In this document: positions 5,061-10,852 of the stretch, piece after piece | How positions within the stretch are numbered: the first letter of the stretch is position 1 | Layout: each line of letters opens with the position of its first letter | Position numbers and translations under genes: made by a program | Notes under the pieces: generated by a model | Seen by the model: only the letters and a program-made list of their open reading frames with translations | What the model was told of the DNA's origin: nothing | Databases searched by the model: none | Assembly: GCA_030698645.1 (NCBI GenBank) | Contig: JAUYMV010000742.1 | Location: forward strand, 1-11,364 | DNA: 11,364 nucleotides | Direction: 5' to 3' | From: Mesorhizobium sp. | GTDB taxonomy: Bacteria > Pseudomonadota > Alphaproteobacteria > Rhizobiales > Rhizobiaceae

Positions 5061-7613
5061 ATGGCGGACAGAGCGGCAGGCGAAAACACCAACGGGTTGA
5101 TGCGGCGGCTGGCGCGCACGCGCGGCATGACGACGACGGTCATGGCGCTCGAGCGCTTCTGGCCCCTCGCCCTTCCGGCGCTCGTCATCGCCAGCCTGTT
5201 TCTCAGCCTGTCCTGGTTCGGCGCCTTCCGGCTGATGCCGGACTGGCTGCGCCTCTCGGTCGCCGCCTTGTTTGCCCTCGCCGCGCTGGCCTCCCTCTAC
5301 CCGCTGCGCTTCTTCCGCTGGCCGGCGCGCGCCGAGATCGACCGCCGCATCGAGCGCAGCAATGCGCTGGAGCATACGCCGGTACTGGTGCAGGCCGACC
5401 GGCTGACCGGCGCCGACGATCGCTTTTCGCAGGCGCTCTGGCGCGAACATCAAAAGCGCATGGCCGACAGGCTCGGCAATCTGTCAAGCGGCCTGCCGCG
5501 CACTGGCGTTCCCGAGCGCGACCCATGGGGACTGCGCGCCGCGGCGCTGCTTCTGCTGGTCACCGCCTTTGCCTTTTCGGCCGGACCCCTCGGCGGCACC
5601 ATGAGCGACGCCTTCCGCGCCGCGCCCGGCGCCCCGCCGGTCCCGCCGCGCGTCGACGCCTGGGTGACGCCGCCGACCTATACCGGCAAGCCGCCGATCT
5701 TCCTGACAGCCGAGGCCAACCGCGCCGAACCGCTTTTCGTGGTACCGCAAGGCAGCGCACTGACGCTGCGCGTGACCGGCGGCAGCGGCAGCGAGACGCT
5801 TGCCTACGCGCCGCTCGGCGGCGACATGGTCGCGGTCGCACCCGAGGCAGCCGATCCGGCGAAGCCGGCGCGGGCCGGCGTGCAGCAGTTCGCCGCCACG
5901 CTCGACACCGACGGCTCTCTGTCGCTGAAGTCCGGCGAGACGGAACTTGGCCAATGGGCCTTCTCCATCATCCCCGACGCGCCCCCTTCGATCGCATTCC
6001 TCGCCGATCCGAAGCGCGCCGCGAATGGCGCGCTCGAACTCGCCTACGCCATCGTCGACGACTATGGCGCGGCCAGCGGCGAGGCTTCCTTCGAACTGGC
6101 CACGCCGTCCGCGTCCGATGCAAGGCCGCTCTACGAGGCGCCCGGCATGCCGCTGGCGCTGCCGCGCAAGAACGCCAAGGACGGCGCCGCCAAGACCACC
6201 AGCGACCTGACGGAACACGTCTGGGCCGGCCTTCCGGTCGAGGTGATGCTGCGCGCGACGGACGCCGCCGGCCAAGCGGCGACGAGCGAGGTCAAGTCGT
6301 TCCGCCTGCCGGAGCGCGCCTTTGGCAATCCGCTGGCGCGCGCGCTGGTCGAGCAACGCCGCATTCTGGCGCTCGACGCCAACCGCAAGCCCCGCGTCCT
6401 CGACCTGATGGATGCCATCACGCAGCGCCCCGACGAGACGATTCCCGTCGCCGCGCACTATCTTGCGATCAAGAGCGCGGAGTCCCGCCTGAAGCAGGCG
6501 ACGACCGACGACCAGCTTCGCGAGGTCGCGGACTACCTCTGGGAGATCGCCCTGGGCATCGAGGACGGCAATCTGTCGGCTGCCGAAAAGCGCCTGCGCC
6601 AGGCGCAGGAGGCCCTCAAGAACGCGCTGGAGAACGACGCCAGCGACGCCGAGATCGAAAAGCTGATGGCCGAACTTCGCGACGCCATGCAGGAATTCCT
6701 GCGCGAGTTCGCCGAGCGCGCGGCGCGCGATCCGAACATGGCGCGGCAGCAGCAGAACAGCCAGGAGCTGCGCCAGAGCGACCTCGAAAGGATGATGGAC
6801 CAGATCGAGAATCTGGCCAAGTCCGGCGCCAAGGACAAGGCGCAGGAATTGCTCTCCCAGTTGCAGGACATGATGAACAATCTGCAGGCCGGCCGTTCCC
6901 AGCAGCAGCAGGGACAGGGCGAGCAGAGCGAGATGCGCCAGCAGATGGACAAGCTCGGCGAACTGATGCGCCGCCAGCAGGAGATGATGAACGAGACGCA
7001 CCGGCTGGACCAGATGCAGCGCGGCCAGCGCCAGCGCGGCCAGGACCGTGGCGAGCAGCGGGGAGAGCAAGGCCAGCAGGGCGAACAGGGCCAGCGCGGC
7101 GAAGGCATGACGGCCGAGCAGCTCGCCGAGGCCCTGCGCCAGATGCAGGAAGGCCAGGGCCAGTTGCAGGGCGATCTCGGCGACCTGATGAAGGGCCTCG
7201 AAGGCATGGGCATCCAGCCCGGCAAGGGCTTTGGCGAAGCTGGCGAGGCAATGGGCGAGGCCGGCAAGGCGCTTGGCCAGGCGCAGGGCGAACAGGCCGT
7301 CGGCGAGCAGGGCCGCGCTCTGAATGCGCTGCGGGAAGGCGCCCAGGACATGATGCAGCAGATGCAGCAGGCCATGCAGGGCGAGCAGGGCGGCAGCGAG
7401 GAAGGCGGCCGCCAGCAGAACGCCGACCGCGACCCGCTCGGCCGTCCGCGCGCCACCACCGGCCCGGATTTCGGCGACAGCGTAAAGGTCCCCGACGAAA
7501 TCGACGTCCAGCGCGCGCGCGAGATCCTCGAAGCCATCCGCCGCAGGCTCGGCAATGCGCTGAGCCCGGAGATCGAGAAGGACTATCTGGAGCGCCTGCT
7601 GCGGATGCAGTAG
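5061..7613 (+). CDS. DUF4175/TIGR02302 family membrane protein with Gln/Gly-rich C-terminal half
   Basis: This is an 850-residue protein of a family largely confined to alphaproteobacteria and of unknown function. Seen in the sequence: a short basic N-terminus, two membrane segments (about 34-54 and 64-82), a third at about 156-174, then a large domain (about 195-420) with beta-rich, Ig-like character that is probably periplasmic. A helical stretch follows (about 425-590), then a strongly Gln/Glu/Gly/Met/Arg-rich low-complexity part (about 560-790). The protein ends in a conserved-looking module with DPLGRPR and a final helical pair. I chose the ATG at 5061 (MADRAAG) because GAAGGG lies just upstream (5052-5057) and it gives the family's short N-terminus. 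ATG 5043 (6 codons longer) is possible. A TTG at 4971 would add a signal-like segment and is less likely. It follows lysA by 140 bp and converges on hpt. Confidence 0.85.
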   Translation: MADRAAGENTNGLMRRLARTRGMTTTVMALERFWPLALPALVIASLFLSLSWFGAFRLMPDWLRLSVAALFALAALASLYPLRFFRWPARAEIDRRIERSNALEHTPVLVQADRLTGADDRFSQALWREHQKRMADRLGNLSSGLPRTGVPERDPWGLRAAALLLLVTAFAFSAGPLGGTMSDAFRAAPGAPPVPPRVDAWVTPPTYTGKPPIFLTAEANRAEPLFVVPQGSALTLRVTGGSGSETLAYAPLGGDMVAVAPEAADPAKPARAGVQQFAATLDTDGSLSLKSGETELGQWAFSIIPDAPPSIAFLADPKRAANGALELAYAIVDDYGAASGEASFELATPSASDARPLYEAPGMPLALPRKNAKDGAAKTTSDLTEHVWAGLPVEVMLRATDAAGQAATSEVKSFRLPERAFGNPLARALVEQRRILALDANRKPRVLDLMDAITQRPDETIPVAAHYLAIKSAESRLKQATTDDQLREVADYLWEIALGIEDGNLSAAEKRLRQAQEALKNALENDASDAEIEKLMAELRDAMQEFLREFAERAARDPNMARQQQNSQELRQSDLERMMDQIENLAKSGAKDKAQELLSQLQDMMNNLQAGRSQQQQGQGEQSEMRQQMDKLGELMRRQQEMMNETHRLDQMQRGQRQRGQDRGEQRGEQGQQGEQGQRGEGMTAEQLAEALRQMQEGQGQLQGDLGDLMKGLEGMGIQPGKGFGEAGEAMGEAGKALGQAQGEQAVGEQGRALNALREGAQDMMQQMQQAMQGEQGGSEEGGRQQNADRDPLGRPRATTGPDFGDSVKVPDEIDVQRAREILEAIRRRLGNALSPEIEKDYLERLLRMQ

Positions 7614-7626
7614 CGCGGGCCGAATC

Positions 7627-7641
7627 GCCATGAGCGATGGC
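7627..7641. repeat. Small inverted repeat in the convergent gap
   Basis: GCCAT (7627-7631) and ATGGC (7637-7641) form a 5-bp stem with a 5-nt loop in the 93-bp region between the stops of the DUF4175 gene and hpt. No T-run accompanies it. I see no convincing intrinsic terminator for either gene in 7614-7706. Confidence 0.25.
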
Positions 7642-7706
7642 AAAGCCGGCTTCCGCCGCTCCGGACGATACCCTGCCCTCGTCTTTCTTGGACGTATGGC
7701 TCGCCC

Positions 7707-8249
7707 TTACGCGTCGCCCTTGACGATCCCCACAAAGGGCAACTCGCGGAAGGCATGCGCGACGTCCATGCCGTAGCCGACGACGAAATAGTCCGGGCAG
7801 TCGAAGCCGACATAGTCCGCGTTGAGCGTCGTCTGCCGCCGCATGCGCTTGTCGAGCAGCACCGCGATCGAACAGCTCTTCGCGCCGCGATCGAGCATCA
7901 GGTTCCGCGCGAAGGACAGCGTCTTGCCCGATTCCAGGATGTCGTCGATCAACAGCACGTCGCGCCCGGCGACGTCGTTCTCGATGTCGCGCAGCACGCG
8001 CACCTCGCCGCTTGTGGTGCCGGCGCCATAGCTCGATATGAAGATGAACTCGACCTCCGGCGACAGGTCGACATCGTGCATGGCGCGAATCAGGTCCGCG
8101 GCGAAGATGAACGAGCCCTTGAGCACCGAGATGACCAGCAGGTCGGTGTATTCGTGCGCGGCGATTTCCTTGGCGAGTTCGAGATTGCGCCGGGCGATGG
8201 TCGAGGCGCTGAACAGCACCTCGATGTCCTTGCCGCGTACAACTGGCAT
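7707..8249 (-). CDS. hpt: Hypoxanthine phosphoribosyltransferase
   Basis: This is a 180-residue protein, typical of short bacterial HPRTs, which convert hypoxanthine (and often guanine) plus PRPP to IMP/GMP in purine salvage in the cytoplasm. The pyrophosphate loop LKGSF is at 43-47, and the flexible active-site loop starts with Ser72-Ser-Tyr-Gly. The PRPP motif VLLIDDILESGKT is at 98-110 (acidic pair Asp102-Asp103, then the Glu-Ser-Gly-Lys-Thr phosphate loop). The purine-binding stretch DCPDYFVVGYGMD is at 150-162, with Lys134 in LLDKR just before it. The ATG at 8249 has an excellent Shine-Dalgarno, GGAGGG (8264-8259 on the minus strand, 9-nt spacer), which lies inside the last codons of the upstream gene. 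With 5 bp between them, the two genes are almost surely co-transcribed and probably translationally coupled. Confidence 0.95.
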   Translation of the reverse strand: MPVVRGKDIEVLFSASTIARRNLELAKEIAAHEYTDLLVISVLKGSFIFAADLIRAMHDVDLSPEVEFIFISSYGAGTTSGEVRVLRDIENDVAGRDVLLIDDILESGKTLSFARNLMLDRGAKSCSIAVLLDKRMRRQTTLNADYVGFDCPDYFVVGYGMDVAHAFRELPFVGIVKGDA

Positions 8250-8254
8250 GTCGG

Positions 8255-8899
8255 CTAGCCCTCCGGGACGACCGTCACGGAGACGGACTTCACCCCGCTT
8301 CTAGGCGCTTCGAGGCGACTCGAAAAGCGCCATGTGCCGCCGCCCTCGGCCGGCTGCGGCCCTGTCCCCAACTTGTAGCGCGCGACCGTGCCGTTGCTGG
8401 CGGTGACGCTGATCATCAGGTCATGCGTGGAGCCCGCGCTGCCGGTGAGTTCGCCGTCGACGAACAGCATGTCGCGCCCGCCGATCGCCTCGACCCGCGA
8501 GACCAGCGCGACGACGCGCAGCGGCGCGCCGCTCTCCGTTGCCGACGCCAGCATATGGCGCGCCATCGAATGCCCGCCCGAGAACCAGAAGGCGCCCGCC
8601 ACGAGCATCGTTGCGGCCAGCCAGAAGCCGACCCCGCCATGCCGCGACAGCGCGCCGCTGGCCGGTAGCGCCGCGCCGCGCAGGATGTCCATGCCAAGAG
8701 GGGGAGTTTCAGCCGCCCTGGTCGGTGCGGAGACGATCGGCGCTTCCGCGGCGGCCGACGTCACGGCGCGCGGCAGGGTTTCATAATCGGCGTCGACCGA
8801 AACCAGCGGCGCAACGTCGCGCCGGCGCGCGCCTTGCGAGGGCGGCGGTCCGGCCATGATTTCGCCGGACAGCGGGGCCATCGTGAACGGGTCTGCCAT
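8255..8899 (-). CDS. Single-pass membrane protein of unknown function, possible DUF3426-like C-terminal domain
   Basis: I do not recognise this 214-residue protein with certainty. Residues 1-89 are Pro/Ala-rich and probably disordered and cytoplasmic (basic RRR at about 25-27). Residues 90-108 form one membrane helix (FWLAATMLVAGAFWF). Residues 127-214 form a beta-rich domain with the pattern LFVDGELTG...ISVTASNG...WRFSSRLEAP, ending VSVTVVPEG. That pattern resembles the C-terminal DUF3426-type domain that follows the zinc finger and membrane helix in MJ0042-type zinc-finger proteins. No CxxC zinc finger is present here and the only cysteine lies outside the chosen start. I placed the start at ATG 8899; an upstream in-frame ATG (9022) would translate the intergenic control region. 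A clear Shine-Dalgarno is lacking (AAAGG lies only 2 nt away, AAGG 13 nt). Probable operon with hpt; divergent from ftsE. Confidence 0.7.
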   Translation of the reverse strand: MADPFTMAPLSGEIMAGPPPSQGARRRDVAPLVSVDADYETLPRAVTSAAAEAPIVSAPTRAAETPPLGMDILRGAALPASGALSRHGGVGFWLAATMLVAGAFWFSGGHSMARHMLASATESGAPLRVVALVSRVEAIGGRDMLFVDGELTGSAGSTHDLMISVTASNGTVARYKLGTGPQPAEGGGTWRFSSRLEAPRSGVKSVSVTVVPEG

Positions 8900-8918
8900 G
8901 GCCTTTCTGCGTCCTTCC

Positions 8919-8930
8919 CGCGTAAACGCG
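8919..8930. repeat. Near-palindrome upstream of the unknown membrane-protein gene
   Basis: CGCGT (8919-8923) and ACGCG (8926-8930) form an inverted repeat with 2 central bases, 20 bp upstream of the ATG at 8899. The position would suit an operator or a leader structure. No regulator can be named. Confidence 0.35.
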
Positions 8931-8982
8931 AATTCCGGTCCTTGAGAGCGGTAGCCGGAATTGGTTAATGGATCGCAACCAA

Positions 8983-8998
8983 ACGGTCCCTCGACCGT
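8983..8998. repeat. Perfect 6-bp inverted repeat with 4-nt loop
   Basis: ACGGTC (8983-8988) and GACCGT (8993-8998) flank CCTC. It directly follows a second inverted pair, TTGGTT (8961-8966) and AACCAA (8977-8982), so 8961-8998 is almost wholly dyad-symmetric. It lies midway between the divergent genes and may be an operator or a cruciform-prone segment. Confidence 0.4.
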
Positions 8999-9003
8999 CG
9001 AAT

Positions 9004-9022
9004 TTAACTGCCCGTTAACCAT
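9004..9022 (+). promoter_or_regulatory. CtrA-type box upstream of ftsE
   Basis: TTAACTGCCCGTTAACCAT contains a perfect TTAA-N7-TTAA (9004-9007 and 9015-9018), the canonical binding site of the alphaproteobacterial cell-cycle regulator CtrA. The second half reads TTAACCAT (9015-9022), the commonly reported half-site. It lies 44 to 53 nt before the ftsE start options. A plausible -10 (CTAATT, 9038-9043) follows 17 nt after TTAACC, so the box would cover the -35 region, the usual place for activation by CtrA. TTAA is scarce elsewhere in this GC-rich sequence. Binding is inferred from the motif. Confidence 0.65.
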
Positions 9023-9075
9023 GCGAACCGAATGGTCCTAATTCGCCCAGCGTCCAATTCCGGGGAATGAACAGA

Positions 9076-9735
9076 GTGATCCGCTTCGAGAACGTCGGCT
9101 TGCGCTACGGGATGGGACCGGAAATCCTGCGCGACATCTCGTTCCACATCCCGCCGCGTTCGTTCCAGTTCCTGAGCGGCCCGTCCGGCGCCGGCAAGAC
9201 GACCCTGTTGCGCCTTCTGTTCATGTCGCTGAAGCCGACGCGCGGCCTGATCACCGTGTTCGGCAAGGACCGCGCCCGTATTGCGCAGCGTGAACTGCCG
9301 TCGCTGCGCCGCCGCATCGGCGTCGTTTTCCAGGATTTCCGCCTGCTCGACCACATGACGACCTACGAGAACGTCGCGCTGCCCTTGCGTGTGCGCGGCC
9401 GCGACGAGTCGAGCTATCGCAACGACGTCATCGAACTCCTGAAATGGGTCGGCCTCGGCGAACGCATGCACGTGCTGCCCCCCGTCCTGTCGGGCGGCGA
9501 GAAGCAGCGCGCTGCGATCGCGCGGGCGCTGATCGAGCAGCCGGAAATCCTGCTCGCCGACGAGCCGACCGGCAATGTCGATCCGCCGCTGGCGCGGCGG
9601 CTGCTGCGCCTGTTCATCGAGCTCAACCGTTCGGGAACCGCCGTCGTCATCGCCACGCACGACCTCGGGCTGATGGAGCAGGTCGACGCGCGGCGCATGA
9701 TTCTCGCAAGCGGCAGGCTCGACATCTATGACTGA
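9076..9735 (+). CDS. ftsE: Cell-division ABC transporter ATP-binding protein FtsE
   Basis: This is a 219-residue ABC ATPase, the standard FtsE length. Walker A GPSGAGKTT is at 35-43 and the Q-loop glutamine is Gln86 (VVFQDFRLL, typical of FtsE). The signature LSGGEKQR is at 138-145, Walker B with catalytic Glu (LLADEPTGN) is at 159-167, and the H-loop is His195. FtsE is the cytoplasmic ATPase that, with FtsX, couples the Z-ring to septal peptidoglycan hydrolase activation. I chose GTG 9076 because it gives the family's usual N-terminus (MIRFENV) and places GGGGA (9062-9066) 9 nt upstream. ATG 9067 is in frame and adds three residues (MNR) but abuts that Shine-Dalgarno. The gene overlaps ftsX by 8 bp and has a CtrA-type box upstream. 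Confidence 0.94.
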   Translation: MIRFENVGLRYGMGPEILRDISFHIPPRSFQFLSGPSGAGKTTLLRLLFMSLKPTRGLITVFGKDRARIAQRELPSLRRRIGVVFQDFRLLDHMTTYENVALPLRVRGRDESSYRNDVIELLKWVGLGERMHVLPPVLSGGEKQRAAIARALIEQPEILLADEPTGNVDPPLARRLLRLFIELNRSGTAVVIATHDLGLMEQVDARRMILASGRLDIYD

Positions 9736-10792
9736 GCCGCGCTCGAAAAAATCCCGCACGAACCAATCGCCGGTCGCGGCTCCGCCCGCGGTTGAAGTTC
9801 CCATGACGGGACAAACGCCGACCGGACGCCCGCCCGTGGCCGATGGCGGCAGGGCGCAGTCCGGCGCGGCCGCGCCGCGGCGCATGAAGCCGATCGTCCC
9901 GGCGCAGAACGTCGCCGGCCGCGCGCTCGTGCTGGTCATCGCCATCATGACGTTTCTGTCCTGCCTGACGCTCGGCGCGGTGACGCTGGTGCGCGATACC
10001 GCGTCGGTCTGGCAGAACCAGATCTCGCGCGAGGCGACGATCCAGATCAAGCCGGCCGACGGGCTCGACATGGAGGCCGCGCTCATCGAAGCGCAGACGA
10101 TCGCCGCCGGCTTCAAGGGCGTGCGCGGCGCCAAGATCGTCGACCGCGCGGCGACGGCGCGCCTGCTCTCGCCCTGGCTGGGCGAAGGCCTCGACATCGA
10201 CGAACTGCCCGTGCCGCGCCTTGTCATCGTGACCATTGACGAGGCCACGCCGCCGGAATTCGCCGCCATGCGCAGCATCCTCGCAAGCGAGGTGCCGGGC
10301 GCCACGCTGGACGACCACCGCACCTGGGTCGACCGCCTGGTGTCGATGGCGCGCACCACGGTCACCATCGGCGTGGCGACCCTCATCCTTATGCTGTCGG
10401 CGACCGTGCTCACCGTCGTCTTCGCGACGCGCGGCGCCATGGCCGGCAACGGCCACGTCATCGAGGTGCTGCATTTCGTCGGCGCCGAATCGAGCTTCAT
10501 CGCGGCCGAGTTCCGCCGCCACTTCCTGCTCACGGGCATGAAAGGCGCGGCTGCCGGCGGCTTGGCCGCGACGCTCGTGTTCCTGCTTTTTGCATGGTGG
10601 TCGTCGCGCAACCTGGCGACGCCCGAGGCCGACCAGGCCACCGCCCTGTTCGGCAATTTCGTCATCGGCGTGGCAGGCTATGCCGGGGTCGCCATCGTCG
10701 TCCTGCTGATCGCGGCGCTGACTGCTGCGACCTCGCACCTCACCGTGGTGTCCTACCTGAACGACATCGACGTCGGCCAGTCGCATGAGTGA
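9728..10792 (+). CDS. ftsX: Cell-division membrane protein FtsX
   Basis: This is a 354-residue protein with the FtsX layout. Residues 1-65 form a Pro/Ala/Arg-rich cytoplasmic N-terminus, TM1 spans about 66-88, and a periplasmic domain spans about 89-208. TM2 to TM4 lie at about 209-232, 272-290 and 314-336, ending in a short cytoplasmic tail. The FtsX/MacB-type core around TM2-TM3 includes the EVLHFVGAESSFIAAEF coupling-helix segment (246-262), which would dock FtsE. The periplasmic domain in other bacteria recruits the activator of cell-wall hydrolases. The start ATG at 9728 overlaps the ftsE stop (8-bp overlap), which indicates translational coupling. The N-terminal extension before TM1 is fairly long and has the composition of a disordered linker. 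Identification rests on topology, the ftsE partner and the core sequence. Confidence 0.93.
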   Translation: MTEPRSKKSRTNQSPVAAPPAVEVPMTGQTPTGRPPVADGGRAQSGAAAPRRMKPIVPAQNVAGRALVLVIAIMTFLSCLTLGAVTLVRDTASVWQNQISREATIQIKPADGLDMEAALIEAQTIAAGFKGVRGAKIVDRAATARLLSPWLGEGLDIDELPVPRLVIVTIDEATPPEFAAMRSILASEVPGATLDDHRTWVDRLVSMARTTVTIGVATLILMLSATVLTVVFATRGAMAGNGHVIEVLHFVGAESSFIAAEFRRHFLLTGMKGAAAGGLAATLVFLLFAWWSSRNLATPEADQATALFGNFVIGVAGYAGVAIVVLLIAALTAATSHLTVVSYLNDIDVGQSHE

Positions 10793-10835
10793 CCGCGGTG
10801 GCATTGCGCGCACTATCCAACGCGGCATTTCAGGG

Positions 10836-10843
10836 TTAACCAT
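10836..10843 (+). promoter_or_regulatory. CtrA-type half-site between ftsX and the YdcF gene
   Basis: TTAACCAT at 10836-10843 repeats exactly the half-site found before ftsE. It lies in the 60-bp gap after ftsX but only 9 nt before the YdcF-family ATG. A promoter activated from here would therefore start inside that gene. It may be fortuitous or repressive. Confidence 0.3.
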
Positions 10844-10852
10844 GGCGGCGTG

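Larger units (their letters stand above)
8931..9063. repeat. Three copies of AATTCCGG in the ftsE divergent control region
   Basis: AATTCCGG occurs at 8931-8938 (plus), 8955-8962 (minus) and 9056-9063 (plus). The first two form a perfect 8-bp inverted repeat with 16 bp between arms. The second and third extend to the 10-mer CCAATTCCGG (8955-8964 minus, 9054-9063 plus), a perfect 10-bp inverted pair that brackets the CtrA-type box. I noticed no further copy in the rest of the window. The third copy overlaps the ftsE Shine-Dalgarno. Confidence 0.55.

Noticed and set aside
6890..7420. CAG/GGC-rich stretch considered as a DNA tandem repeat or microsatellite
   Set aside because: The repetition is at the level of amino-acid composition with varied codons and no fixed unit; it is better described as low-complexity protein sequence.
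5484..7643. 719-codon open frame on the minus strand, Leu/Ala/His-rich
   Set aside because: It is the antisense shadow of the Gln/Glu/Gly-rich DUF4175 gene (CAG/CTG codons read as Leu on the other strand). It has no recognisable domain, and the plus-strand gene has clear family features.
8900..9022. ATG at 9022 as start of the unknown minus-strand gene
   Set aside because: The extra 41 residues would come from the repeat-rich divergent control region with the CtrA box and have no protein-like pattern; ATG 8899 is more sensible.
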